From Petrolisthes cinctipes (Eukaryota > Arthropoda > Malacostraca > Decapoda > Porcellanidae), in NCBI GenBank assembly GCA_033782935.1, contig JAWQEG010001306.1, positions 2,170,001 through 2,234,000 on the forward strand: a DNA stretch of 64,000 nucleotides. Reading direction: 5' to 3'. This document shows positions 1 to 12,672 of the stretch, one piece after another. Position numbers and translations under genes: made by a program. Under the pieces are notes generated by a model, which was given only the letters and a program-made list of their open reading frames with translations, was not told the DNA's origin and searched no databases. Each line of letters begins with the position of its first letter. The first letter of the stretch is position 1.

Positions 1-1836
1 GCCTACTCCGTGTTAGAGTATTTTCAAAATACATGCTCAAAACATACTGAAAATCGATCTTTTATGTTCTTAAAAGTCGATATGTGCATGCATCTTCAGT
101 ACCCGTTTATATCTCAAATTCAGGCTCAAAACACCCGAAAATTCAATATTTTTGGGTCCCAGAAGCAATATGTACATGCCTACTCAGTGTTAGAGTATTT
201 TCAAAATACAGGCCCAAAACATGCTGAAAATCGATATTTTAGATGCCCAAAGTCAATATGTGCATGTATCTTCTGTACCCGTTTATATCTCAAATTCAGG
301 CTCAAAACACCCGAAAATTCAATATTTTGGGGTCCCAGAAGCAATCTGTACATGCCTACTCAGTGCTAGAATATTTTCAAAATATAGGCTAAAAACATGC
401 TAAAAATCGATCTTTTAGGTGCCAAAAAGTCGATATCTCAAATTCAGTCCCAAAACACCCGAAAATTCGATATTTAGGGGTCCCAGAAACGATCTGTACA
501 TGCCTACTCCGTGTTAGAGTATTTTCAAAATACATGCTCAAAACATACTGAAAATCGATCTTTTAGGTGCACAAAAGTCGATATGTGCATGCATCTTCAG
601 TACCCGTTTATATCTCAAATTCAGGCTCAAAACACCCGAAAATACAATATTTTGGGGTCCCAGAAGCAATCTGTACATGCCTACTCAGTGTTAGAGTATT
701 TTCAAAATACAGGCCCAAAACATGCTGAAAATCGATATTTTTGGTGCCCAAAGTCAATATGTGCATGTATCTTCTGTACCCGTTTATATCTTAAATTCTG
801 GCTCAAAAAACCCGAAAATTCAATATTTTGGGGTCCCAGAAGCAATCTGTACATGCCTACTCAGTGCTAGAATATTTTCAAAATATAGGCTAAAAACATG
901 CTAAAAATCGATCTTTTGGGTGCCAAAAAGTCGATATCTCAAATTCTGTCCCAAAACACCCGACAATTCGATATTTAGGGGTCCCAGAAGCGATCTGTAC
1001 ATGCCTACTCCGTGTTAGAGTATTTTCAAAATACATGCTCAAAACATACTGAAAATCGATCTTTTAGGTGCACAAAAGTCGATATGTGCATGCATCTTCA
1101 GTACCCGTTTATATCTCAAATTCAGGCTCAAAACACCCGAAAATTCAATATTTTGGGGTCCCAGAAGCAATCTGTACATGCCTACTCAGTGTTAGAGTAT
1201 TTTCAAAATACAGGCCCAAAACATGCTGAAAATCGATATTTTAGATGCCCAAAGTCAATATGTGCATTTATCTTCTGTACCCGTTTATATCTCAAATTCA
1301 GGCTCAAAACACCCGAAAATTCAATATTTTGGGGTCCCAGAAGCAATCTGTACATGACTACTCAGTGCTAGAATATTTTCAAAATACAGGCTAAAAACAT
1401 GCTGAAAATCGATCTTTTAGGTGCCAAAAAGTCGATATCTCAAATTCAGTCCCAAAACACCCGAAAATTCGATATTTAGGGGTTCCAGAAGCGATCTGTA
1501 CATGCCTACTCAGTGTTAGAGTATTTTCAAAATACAGGCCCAAAACATGCTAAAAATCGATATTTTTGGTGCCCAAAGTCAATATGTGCATGTATCTTCT
1601 GTACCCGTTTATATCTCAAATTCAGGCTCAAAACACCCGAAAATTCAATATTTTGGGGTCCCAGAAGCAATCTGTACATGCCTACTCAGTGCTAGAATAT
1701 TTTCAAAATGTAGGCTAAAAACATGCTAAAAATCGATCTTTTAGGTGCCAAAAAGTCGATATCTCAAATTCTGTCCCAAAACACCCGACAATTCGATATT
1801 TAGGGGTCCCAGAAGCGATCTGTACATGCCTACTCC
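1..1836 (+). repeat. Units: C end, A1B1C1, A1B2C1, A1B1C1, BC1
   Basis: Units start at 10, 511, 1012 and 1513. Bases 1-9 are the tail of a C monomer. The A at 10 has the private string 'tttatgttcttaaaag' and 'gcaatatgtac'. The B2-like monomer in the second unit has 'ttaaattctggctc' and 'aaaaaacccg'. The last unit (324 bp) lacks an A monomer. About 1-1355 is repeated at an offset of 1827 bp. Confidence 0.88.
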
Positions 1837-3339
1837 GTGTTAGAGTATTTTCAAAATACATGCTCAAAACATACTGAAAATCGATCTTTTATGTTCTTAA
1901 AAGTCGATATGTGCATGCATCTTCAGTACCCGTTTATATCTCAAATTCAGGCTCAAAACACCCGAAAATTCAATATTTTTGGGTCCCAGAAGCAATATGT
2001 ACATGCCTACTCAGTGTTAGAGTATTTTCAAAATACAGGCCCAAAACATGCTGAAAATCGATATTTTAGATGCCCAAAGTCAATATGTGCATGTATCTTC
2101 TGTACCCGTTTATATCTCAAATTCAGGCTCAAAACACCCGAAAATTCAATATTTTGGGGTCCCAGAAGCAATCTGTACATGCCTACTCAGTGCTAGAATA
2201 TTTTCAAAATATAGGCTAAAAACATGCTAAAAATCGATCTTTTAGGTGCCAAAAAGTCGATATCTCAAATTCAGTCCCAAAACACCCGAAAATTCGATAT
2301 TTAGGGGTCCCAGAAACGATCTGTACATGCCTACTCCGTGTTAGAGTATTTTCAAAATACATGCTCAAAACATACTGAAAATCGATCTTTTAGGTGCACA
2401 AAAGTCGATATGTGCATGCATCTTCAGTACCCGTTTATATCTCAAATTCAGGCTCAAAACACCCGAAAATACAATATTTTGGGGTCCCAGAAGCAATCTG
2501 TACATGCCTACTCAGTGTTAGAGTATTTTCAAAATACAGGCCCAAAACATGCTGAAAATCGATATTTTTGGTGCCCAAAGTCAATATGTGCATGTATCTT
2601 CTGTACCCGTTTATATCTTAAATTCTGGCTCAAAAAACCCGAAAATTCAATATTTTGGGGTCCCAGAAGCAATCTGTACATGCCTACTCAGTGCTAGAAT
2701 ATTTTCAAAATATAGGCTAAAAACATGCTAAAAATCGATCTTTTGGGTGCCAAAAAGTCGATATCTCAAATTCTGTCCCAAAACACCCGACAATTCGATA
2801 TTTAGGGGTCCCAGAAGCGATCTGTACATGCCTACTCCGTGTTAGAGTATTTTCAAAATACATGCTCAAAACATACTGAAAATCGATCTTTTAGGTGCAC
2901 AAAAGTCGATATGTGCATGCATCTTCAGTACCCGTTTATATCTCAAATTCAGGCTCAAAACACCCGAAAATTCAATATTTTGGGGTCCCAGAAGCAATCT
3001 GTACATGCCTACTCAGTGTTAGAGTATTTTCAAAATACAGGCCCAAAACATGCTGAAAATCGATATTTTAGATGCCCAAAGTCAATATGTGCATTTATCT
3101 TCTGTACCCGTTTATATCTCAAATTCAGGCTCAAAACACCCGAAAATTCAATATTTTGGGGTCCCAGAAGCAATCTGTACATGCCTACACAGTGCTAGAA
3201 TATTTTCAAAATATAGGCTAAAAACATGCTAAAAATCGACATTTTAGGTGCCAAAAAATCGATATCTCAAATTCAGTCCCAAAACACCCGAAAATTCGAT
3301 ATTTAGAGGTCCCAGAAGGTATCTGTACATGTTTACTCC
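1837..3339 (+). repeat. Second copy of the 1827-bp block: A1B1C1, A1B2C1, A1B1C2
   Basis: Units start at 1837, 2338 and 2839. The private mutations of 1-1355 recur here 1827 bp downstream: 'tttatgttcttaaaag', 'gcaatatgtac', 'cccagaaacgatc' and 'aaaaaacccg'. Identity ends near 3182, where this copy passes into a C2 monomer ('cacagtgctag', 'atcgacatttt'). The first copy instead continues into C1. Confidence 0.87.
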
Positions 3340-4340
3340 GTGTTAGAGTATTTTCAAAATACAGGCCAAAAACATACTGAAAATTGATCTTTTAGGTGCC
3401 CAAAGTCGATATGTGCATGCATCTTCTGTACCCGTTTATATCTCAAATTCAGGCTCAAAACACCCGAAAATTCAATATTTTGGGGTCCCAGAAGCAATCT
3501 GTACATGCCTACTCAGTGTTAGAGTATTTTCAAAATACAGGCCCAAAACATGCTGAAAATCGATATTTTAGATGCCCAAAGTCAATATGTGCATATATCT
3601 TCTGTACCCGTTTATATCTCAAATTCAGGCTCAAAACACCCGAAAATTCAATATTTTGGGGTCCCAGAAGCAATCTGTACATGCCTACTCAGTGCTAGAA
3701 TATTTTCAAAATATAGGCTAAAAACATGCTGAAAATCGTTCTTTTAGGTGCCAAAAAGTCGATATCTCAAATTCAGTCCCAAAACACCCGAAAATTCGAT
3801 ATTTAGGGGTCCCAGAAGCGATCTGTACATGCCTACTCCGTGTTAGAGTATTTTCAAAATACATGCTCAAAACATACTGAAAATCGATCTTTTAGGTGCA
3901 CAAAAGTCGATATGTGCATGCATCTTCAGTACCCGTTTATATCTCATATTCTGGCCCTAAACACCCGAAAATTCGATATTTTGGGGTCCCAGAAGCGATC
4001 TGTACATGCCTAATCCGTGTTAGAGTATTTTCAAAATTCAGGCCCAAAACATGCTGAAAATCGATATTTTTGGTGCCCAAAGTCAATATGTGCATGTATC
4101 TTCTGTACCGGTTTATATCTCAAATTCTGGCTCAAAACACCCGAAAATTCAATATTTTGGGGTCCCAGAAGCAATCTGTACATGCCTACTCAGTGCTAGA
4201 ATATTTTCAAAATATAGGCTAAAAACATGCTAAAAATCGATCTTTTAGGTGCCAAAAAGTCGATATCTCAAATTCTGTCCCAAAACACCCGACAATTCGA
4301 TATTTAGGGGTCCCAGAAGCGATCTGTACATGCCTACTCC
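3340..4340 (+). repeat. Units: A(hybrid)B1C1, A(1/2 hybrid)B2C1
   Basis: Units start at 3340 (500 bp) and 3840. The first A begins like A2 ('caggccaaaaacatac'), has the one-base-shorter 'gcccaaag' of B, and ends like A1. The second A begins as A1 and switches to A2 at 'catattctggccctaaac'. The mosaics suggest gene conversion or unequal exchange inside monomers. Confidence 0.82.
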
Positions 4341-4979
4341 GTGTTAGAGTATTTTCAAAATACATGCTCAAAACATACTGAAAATCGATCTTTTAGTTTC
4401 ACAAAAGTCGATATGTGCATCCATCTTCAGTACCCGTTTATATCTCAAATTCAGGCTCAAAACACCCGAAAATTCAATATTTTTGGGTCCCAGAAGCAAT
4501 CTGTACATGCCTACTCAGTGTTAGAGTATTTTCAAAATACAGGCCCAAAACATGCTGAAAATCGATATTTTAGATGCCCAAAGTCAATATGTGCATGTAT
4601 CTTCTGTACCCGTTTATATCTCAAATTCAGGCTCAAAACACCAGAAAATTCAATATTTTGGGGTCCCAGAAGCAATCTATACAGTGCTAAAATATTTTCA
4701 AAATATAGGCTAAAAACATGCTAAAAATCGATCTTTTAAGAGCCAAAAAGTCGATATCTCAAATTCAGTCCCAAAACACCCGAAAATTCGATATTTTGGG
4801 GTCCAAGAAGCAATCTGTACATGCCTACTCAGTGCTAGAATATTTTCAAAATATAGGCTAAAAACATGCTAAAAATCGATCTTTTACGTGCCAAAAAGTC
4901 GATATCTCAAATTCAGTCCCAAAACACCCGAAAATTCGATATTTAGGGGTCCCAGAAGCGATCTGTACATGCCTACTCC
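4341..4979 (+). repeat. Unit A1-B1Δ10-C1-C1 (639 bp), with tandem C monomers
   Basis: This is the only place I found two C monomers side by side, starting near 4684 and 4832. The B ends 'gcaatctatacagtgctaaaa', having lost the 10 bp before the C start. The first C carries 'cttttaagagcc' and ends 'gatattttggggtccaagaagcaatc', more like A or B than a normal C tail. The length fits 177+166+148+148. Confidence 0.85.
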
Positions 4980-6472
4980 GTGTTAGAGTATTTTCAAAAT
5001 ACATGCTCAAAACATACTGAAAATCGATCTTTTAGGTGCACAAAAGTCGATATGTGCATGCATCTTCAGTACCCGTTTATATCTCAAATTCAGGCTCAAA
5101 ACACCCGAAAATTCAATATTTTGGGGTCCCAGAAGCAATCTGTACATGCCTACTCAGTGTTAGAGTATTTTCAAAATACAGGCCCGAAACATGCTGAAAA
5201 TCGATATTTTAGATGCCCAAAGTCAATATGTGCATGTATCTTCTGTACCCGTTTATATCTCAAATTCAGGCTCAAAACACCCGAAAATTCAATATTTTGG
5301 GGTCCCAGAAGCAATCTGTACAGTGCTAGAATATTTTCAAAATATAGGCTAAAAACATGCTAAAAATCGATCTTTTAAGTGCCAAAAAGTCGATATCTCA
5401 AATTCAGTCCCAAAACACCCGAAAATTCGATATTTAGGGGTCCCAGAAGCGATCTGTACATGCCTACTACGTGTTAGAGTATTTTCAAAATACAGGCCAA
5501 AAACATACTGAAAATTGATCTTTTAGGTGCCCAAAAGTCGATATGTGCATGCATCTTCTGTACCCGTTTATATCTCAAATTCTGGCCCTAAACACCCGAA
5601 AATTCGATATTTTGGGGTCCCAGAAGCGATCTGTACATGCCTACTCCGTGTTAGAGTATTTTCAAAATTCAGGCCCAAAACATGCTGAAAATCGATATTT
5701 TTGGTGCCCAAAGTCAATATGTGCATGTATCTTCTGTACCCGTTTATATCTCAAATTCAGGCTCAAAACACCCGAAAATTCAATATTTTGGGGTCCCAGA
5801 AGCAATCTGTACATGCCTACTCAGTGCTAGAATATTTTCAAAATATAGGCTAAAAACATGCTAAAAATCGATCTTTTAGGTGCCAAAAAGTCGATATCTC
5901 AAATTCAGTCCCAAAACACCCGAAAATTCGATATTTAGGGGTCCCAGAAGCGATCTGTACATGCCTACTCCGTGTTAGAGTATTTTCAAAATACATGCTC
6001 AAAACATACTGAAAATCGATCTTTTATGTGCACAAAAGTCGGTATGTGCATGCATCTTCAGTACCCGTTTATATCTCAAATTCAGGCTCAAAACACCCGA
6101 AAATTCAATATTTTGGGGTCCCAGAAGCAATCTGTACATGCCTACTCAGTGTTAGAGTATTTTCAAAATACAGGCCCAAAACATGCTGAAAATCGATATT
6201 TTTGGTGCCCAAAGTCAATATGTGCATGTATCTTCTGTACCCGTTTATATCTCAAATTCTGGCTCAAAACACCCGAAAATTCAATATTTTGGGGTCCCAG
6301 AAGCAATCTGTACATGCCTACTCAGTGCTAGAATATTTTCAAAATATAGGCTAAAAACATGCTAAAAATCGATCTTTTAGGTGCCAAAAAGTCGATATCT
6401 CAAATTCTGTCCCAAAACACCCGACAATTCGATATTTAGGGGTCCCAGAAGCGATCTGTACATGCCTACTCC
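4980..6472 (+). repeat. Units: A1B1Δ10C1, A2B2C1, A1B2C1
   Basis: Units start at 4980 (491 bp), 5471 and 5972. The 491-bp unit has 'ctgtacagtgctag', which lacks the usual 10 bases 'tgcctactca', and its C reads 'cttttaagtgcc'. The A at 5471 is preceded by 'ctacgtg' in place of 'ctccgtg'. The A at 5972 carries 'gtcggtatgtg'. Confidence 0.83.
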
Positions 6473-7125
6473 GTGTTAGAGTATTTTCAAAATACATGCT
6501 CAAAACATACTGAAAATCGATCTTTTAGGTGCACAAAAGTCGATATGTGCATGCATCTTCAGTACCCGTTTATATCTCAAATTCAGGCTCAAAACACCCA
6601 AAAATTCAATATTTTTGGGTCCCAGAAGCAATCTGTACATGCCTACTCAGTGTTAGAGTATTTTCAAAATACAGGCCCAAAACATGCTGAAAATCGATAT
6701 TTTAGATGCCCAAAGTCAATATGTGCATGTATCTTCTGTACCCGTTTATATTTCAAATTCAGGCTCAAAACACCCGAAAATTCAATATTTTGGGGTCCCA
6801 GAAGCAATCTGTACATGCCTACTCAGTGTTAGATTTTTTTCAAATTACAGGCCCAAAACATGCTGAAAATCGATATTTTAGATGCCCAAAGTCAATATGT
6901 GCATGTATCTTCTGTACCAAAACACCCGAAAATTCAATATTTTGGGGTCCCAGAAGCAATCTGTACATGCCTACACAGTGCTAGAATATTTTCAAAATAT
7001 AGGCTAAAAACATGCTAAAAATCGACATTTTAGGTGCCAAAAAATCGATATCTCTAATTCAGTCCCAAAACACCCGAAAATTCGATATTTAGAGGACCCA
7101 GAAGGTATCTGTACATGCTTACTCC
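6473..7125 (+). repeat. Unit A1-B1-B1Δ24-C2 (653 bp)
   Basis: The B monomer is doubled. The second B (about 6826-6977) begins 'gtgttagatttttttc' and lacks 24 bp after 'cttctgtacc', rejoining at 'aaaacacccg'. The same 24-bp deletion with the same 'gatttttttc' start appears at 11930-12407, so the two copies share ancestry. C2 has 'atctctaattcag'. Confidence 0.85.
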
Positions 7126-8442
7126 TTGTTAGAGTATTTTCAAAATACAGGCCAAAAACATACTGAAAATCGATATTTTAGGTGCCCAAAAGTCGATATG
7201 TGCATGCATTTTCTGTACCCGTTTATATCTCAAATTCAGGCTCAAAACACCCGAAAATTCAATATTTTGGGGTCCCAGAAGCAATCTGTACATGCCTACT
7301 CAGTGTTAGAGTATTTTCAAAATACAGGCCCAAAACATGCTGAAAATCGATATTTTAGATGCCCAAAGTCAATATGTGCATGTATCTTCTGTACCCGTTT
7401 ATATCTCAAATTCAGGCTCAAAACACCCGAAAATTCAATATTTTGGGGTCCCAGAAGCAATCTGTACATGCCTACTCAGTGCTAGAATATTTTCAAAATA
7501 TAGGCTAAAAACATGCTAAAAATCGATCTTTTAGGTGCCAAAAAGTCGATATCTCAAATTCTGTCCCAAAACACCCGACAATTCGATATTTAGGGGTCCC
7601 AGAAGCGATCTGTACATGCCTACTCCGTGTTAGAGTATTTTCAAAAAACATGCTCAAAACATACTGAAAATCGATCTTTTAGGTTCACAAAAGTCGATAT
7701 GTGCATGCATCTTCAGTACCCGTTTATATCTCAAATTCAGGCTCAAAACACCCGAAAATTCAATATTTTTGGGTCCCAGAAGCAATCTGTACATGCCTAC
7801 TCAGTGTTAGAGTATTTTCAAAATACAGGCCCAAAACATGCTGAAAATCGATATTTTAGATGCCCAAAGTCAATATGTGCATGTAGCTTCTGTACCCGTT
7901 TATATCTCAAATTCAGGCTCAAAACACCCGAAAATTCAATATTTTGGGGTCCCAGAAGCAATCTGTACAGTGCTAAAATATTTTCAAAATATAGGCTAAA
8001 AACATGCTAAAAATCGATCTTTTAAGTGCCAAAAAGTCGATATCTCAAATTCAGTCCCAAAACACCCGAAAATTCGATATTTAGGGGTCCCAGAAGCGAT
8101 CTGTACATGCCTTCTCCGTGTTAGTGTATTTTCAAAATACAGGCCAAAAACATACTGAAAATCGATCTTTTAGGTGCCCAAAAGTCGATATGTGCATGCA
8201 TCTTCTGTACCCGTTTATATCTCAAATTCAGGCTCAAAACACCCGAAAATTCAATATTTTGGGGTCCCAGAAGCAATCTGTACATGCCTACTCAGTGCTA
8301 GAATATTTTCAAAATATAGGCTAAAAACATGCTAAAAATCGATCTTTTAGGTGCCAAAAAGTCGATATCTCAAATTCAGTCCCAAAACACAAGAAAATTC
8401 GATATGTTGGGGTCCTAGAAGTGATCTGTACATCCCTACTCC
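7126..8442 (+). repeat. Units: A(hybrid)B1C1, A1B1Δ10C1, A(hybrid)C1
   Basis: Units start at 7126 (501 bp), 7627 (491 bp) and 8118 (325 bp, no B). The A at 7627 has 'caaaaaacatgctc' and 'ggttcacaaaag', and its B is followed by the 10-bp deletion at 'ctgtacagtgctaaaa'. In the last unit the A runs straight into C1, which has 'cacaagaaaattcgatatgttgg'-type changes around 8390-8410. Confidence 0.82.
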
Positions 8443-10111
8443 GTGTTAGAGTATTTTCAAAATACATGCTCAAAACATACTGAAAATCGATCTTTTAGGT
8501 GCACAAAAGTCGATATGTGCATGCATCTTCAGTACACGTTTATATCTCAAATTCAGGCTCAAAACACCCGAAAATTCAATATTTTGGGGTCCCAGAAGCA
8601 ATCTGTACATGCCTACTCAGTGTTAGAGTATTTTCAAAATACAGGCCTAAAACATGCTGAAAATCGATATTTTAGATGCCCAAAGTCAATATGTGCATGT
8701 ATCTTCTGTACCCGTATATATCTCAAATTCAGGCTCAAAACACCCGAAAATTCAATATTTTGGGGTCCCAGAAGCAATTTGTACATGCCTAAACAGTGCT
8801 AGAATATTTTCAAAATATAGGCTAAAAACATGCTAAAAATCGACATTTTAGGTGCCAAAAAATCGATATCTCAAATTCAGACCCAAAACACCCGAAAATT
8901 CGATATTTAGAGGTCCCAGAAGGTATCTGTACATGCCTACTCCGTGTTAGAGTATTTTCAAAATACAGGCCAAAAACATACTGAAAATCGATCTTTTAGG
9001 TGCACAAAAGTCGATATGTGCATGCATCTTCTGTACCCGTTTATATCTCAAATTCTGGCCCTAAACACCCGAAAATTCGATATTTTGGGGTCCCAGAAGC
9101 GATCTGTACATGCCTACTCCGTGTTATAGTATTTTCAAAATTCAGGCCCAAAACATGCTGAAAATCGATATTTTAGATGCCCAAAGTCAATATGTGCATG
9201 TATCTTCTGTACCCGTTTATATCTCAAATTCAGGCTCAAAACACCCGAAAATTCAATATTTTGGGGTCCCAGAAGCAATCTGCACATGCCTACTCAGTGC
9301 TAGAATATTTTCAAAATATAGGCTAAAAACATGCTGAAAATCGATCTTTTAGGTGCCAAAAAGTCGATATCTCAAATTCAGTCCCAAAACACCCGAAAAT
9401 TCGATATTTAGGGGTCCTAGAAGCGATCTGTACATGCCTACTCCGTGTTAGAGTATTTTCAAAATACATGCTCAAAACATACTGAAAATCGATCTTTTAG
9501 GTGCACAAAAGTCGATATGTGCATGAATCTTCAGTACCCGTTTATATCTCAAATTCAGGCTCAAAACACCCGAAAATTCAATATTTTGGGGTCCCAGAAG
9601 CAATCTGTACATGCCTACTCAGTGTTAGAGTATTTTCAAAATACAGGCCCAAAACATGCTGAAAATCGATATTTTAGATGCCCAAAGTCAATATGTGCAT
9701 GTATCTTCTGTACCCGTTTATATCTCAAATTCAGGCTCAAAACACCCGAAAATTCAATATTTTGGGGTCCCAGAAGCAATCTGTACAGTGCTAGAATATT
9801 TTCAAAATACAGGCCCAAAACATGCTGAAAATCGATATTTTAGATGCCCAAAGTCAATATGTGCATGTATCTTATGTACCCGTTTATATCTTAAATTCAG
9901 GCTAAAAACACCCGAAAATTCAATATTTTCGGGTCCCAGAAGCAATCTGTACATGCCTACACAGTGCTAGAATATTTTCAAAATATAGGCTAAAAACATG
10001 CTAAAAATCGACATTTTAGGTGCCAAAAAATCGATATCTCAAATTCAGTCCCAAAACACCCGAAAATTCGATATTTAAAGGTCCCAGAAGGTATCTGTAC
10101 ATGCCTACTCC
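8443..10111 (+). repeat. Units: A1B1C2, A2B1C1, A1B1Δ10-B1-C2
   Basis: Units start at 8443, 8944 and 9445 (667 bp). In the third unit the B1 is followed by a monomer near 9788 that begins as C ('gtgctagaatattttc') and then becomes a full 176-bp B1. This is a C/B hybrid that was not shortened by the 29-bp deletion. It has 'cttatgtaccc' and 'attttcgggtccc'. Confidence 0.83.
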
Positions 10112-12407
10112 GTGTTAGAGTATTTTCAAAATACAGGCCAAAAACATACTGAAAATCGATCTCTTAGGTGCCCAAAAGTCGATATGTGCATGCATCTTCT
10201 GTACCCGTTTATATCTCAAATTCAGGCTCAAAACACCCGAAAATTCAATATTTTGGGGTCCCAGAAGCAATCTGTACATGCCTACTCAGTGTTAGAGTAT
10301 TTTCAAAATTCAGGCCCAAAACATGCTGAAAATCGATATTTTTGGAGCCCAAAGTCAATATGTGCATGTATCTTCTGTACCCGTTTATATCTCAAATTCA
10401 GGCTCAAAACACTCGAAAATTCAATATTTTGGGGTCCCAGAAGCAATCTGTACATGCCTACTCAGTGCTAGAATATTTTCAAAATATAGGCTAAAAACAT
10501 GCTAAAAATCGATCTTTTAGGTGCCAAACAGTCGATATCTCAAATTCAGTCCCAAAACACCCGAAAATTCGATAATTAGGGGTCCCAGAAGCGATCTGTA
10601 CATGCCTACTCCGTGTTAGAGTATTTTCAAAATACATGCTCAAAACATACTGAAAATCGATCTTTTAGGTGCACAAAAGTCGATATGTGCATGCATCTTC
10701 AGTACCCGTTTATATCTCAAATTCAGGCTCAAAACACCCGAAAATTCAATATTTTGGGGTCCCAGAAGCAATCTGTACAGTGCTAGAATATTTTCAAAAT
10801 ATAGGCTAAAAACATGCTAAAAATCGATCTTTTAAGTGCCATAAAGTCGATATCTCAAATTCAGTCCCAAAACACCCGAAAATTCGATATTTAGGGGTCC
10901 CAGAAGCGATCTGTACATGCCTACTCCGTGTTAGAGTATTTTCAAAATACAGGCCAAAAACATACTGCAAATCGATCTTTTAGGTGCACAAAAGTCGATA
11001 TGTGCATGCATCTTCAGTACCCGTTTATATCTCAAATTCAGGCTCAAAACACCCGAAAATTCAATATTTTGGGGTCCCAGAAGCAATCTGTACATGCCTA
11101 CTCAGTGTTAGATTTTTTTCAAAATACAGACCCAAAACATGCTGAAAATCGATATTTTAGATGCCCAAAGTCAATATGTGCATGTATCTTCTGTACCCGT
11201 TTATATCTCAAATTCAGGCTCAAAACACCCGAAAATTCAATATTTTGGGGTCCCAGAAGCAATCTGTACATGCCTACACAGTGCTAGAATATTTTCAAAA
11301 TATAGGCTAAAAACATGCTAAAAATCGACATTTTAGGTGCCAAAAAATCGATATCTGAAATTCAGTCCCAAAACACCCGAAAATTCGATATTTAGAGGTC
11401 CCAGAAGGTATCTGTACATGCCTACTCCGTGTTAGAGTATTTTCAAAATACATGCTCAAAACATACTGAAAATCGATCTCTTAGGTGCCCAAAAGTCGAT
11501 ATGTGCATGCATCTTCTGTACCCGTTTATATCTCAAATTCTGGCCCTAAACACCCGAAAATTCGATATTTTGGGGTCCCAGAAGCGATCTGTACATGCCT
11601 ACTCCGTGTTAGAGTATTTTCAAAATTCAGGCCCAAAACATGCTGAAAATCGATATTTTTGGCGCCCAAAGTCAATATGTGCATGTATCTTCTGTACCCG
11701 TTTATATCTCAAATTCTGGCTCAAAACACCCGAAAATTCAATATTTTGGGGTCCCAGAAGCAATCTGTACATGCCTACTCAGTGCTAGAATATTTTCAAA
11801 ATATAGGCTAAAAACATGCTAAAAATCGATCTTTTAGGTGCCAAAAAGTCGATATCTCAAATTCAGTCCCAAAACACCCGAAAATTCGATATTTAGGGGT
11901 CCCAGAAGCGATCTGTACATGCCTACTCCGTGTTAGAGTATTTTCAAAATACATGCTCAAAACATACTGAAAATCGATCTTTTAGGTGCACAAAAGTCGA
12001 TATGTGCATGCATCTTCAGTACCCGTTTATATCTCAAATTCAGGCTCAAAACACCCGAAAATTCAATATTTTTGGGTCCCAGAAGCAATCTGTACATGCC
12101 TACTCAGTGTTAGATTTTTTTCAAAATACAGGCCCAAAACATGCTGAAAATCGATATTTTAGATGCCCAAAGTCAATATGTGCATGTATCTTCTGTACCA
12201 AAACTCCCGAAAATTCAATATTTTGGGGTCCCAGAAGCAATCTGTACATGCCTACTCAGTGCTAGAATATTTTCAAAATATAGGCTAAAAACATGCTAAA
12301 AATCGATCTTTTAGGTGCCAAAAAGTCGATATCTCAAATTCAGTCCCAAAACACCAAAAAAATTCGATATTTAGGGGTCCCAGAAGCGATCTGTACATGC
12401 CTACTCC

Positions 12408-12584
12408 GTGTTAGAGTATTTTCAAAATACATGCTCAAAACATACTGAAAATCGATCTTTTAGGTGCACAAAAGTCGATATGTGCATGCATCTTCAGTAC
12501 CCGTTTATATCTCAAATTCAGGCTCAAAACACCCGAAAATTCAATATTTTGGGGTCCCAGAAGCAATCTGTACATGCCTACTCA
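12408..12584 (+). repeat. Monomer class A (177 bp), subtype A1 exemplar
   Basis: This is the first monomer of the 501-bp trimer. It begins 'gtgttagagtattttc' and ends just before the next 'gtgttagag'. It carries a 13-bp dyad (TATTTTCAAAATA, monomer positions 10-22). It also has a 14-bp alternating purine-pyrimidine stretch (ATATGTGCATGCAT, positions 71-84) containing the palindrome TGCATGCA. A1 differs from A2 at about a dozen sites, including 'catgctc' versus 'caggcca', 'gcacaaaag' versus 'gcccaaaag' and 'attcaata' versus 'attcgata'. No coding or RNA-gene signature is evident. Confidence 0.9.
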
Positions 12585-12672
12585 GTGTTAGAGTATTTTC
12601 AAAATACAGGCCCAAAACATGCTGAAAATCGATATTTTAGATGCCCAAAGTCAATATGTGCATGTATCTTCT
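12585..12672 (+). repeat. Half-monomer a (88 bp), left half of B
   Basis: Aligning B positions 1-88 with 89-176 without gaps gives 55 identities in 88 by hand count. The longest shared block surrounds 'caggc(c/t)caaaaca' and '(c)(a/g)atatttt', offset by exactly 88 bp. In A the best-conserved 3' block is 'cgatatgtgcatgcat' in the left half against 'cgatctgtacatgcct' in the right half. The 176-bp monomer is therefore an ancient dimer. The right half is 12673-12760. Confidence 0.8.

Noticed and set aside
10..369. Recurrent open reading frames of about 119 codons on the + strand, one per trimer, up to about 178 codons at 39668
   Set aside because: They start at GTG inside the repeat, exist because A is 177 bp (59 codons) and lacks stops in that frame, and end at TAG once the 176-bp B shifts the frame. 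Small indels (10, 8, 2 or 1 bp) in many copies ignore the frame. There is no promoter, signal or domain, so they are by-products of the satellite.
9636..9818. Minus-strand open frames of about 60-99 codons at scattered places (for example 13276-13575 and 46843-47073)
   Set aside because: They are antisense readings of the same monomers, present only where local indels remove stops, with no protein features.
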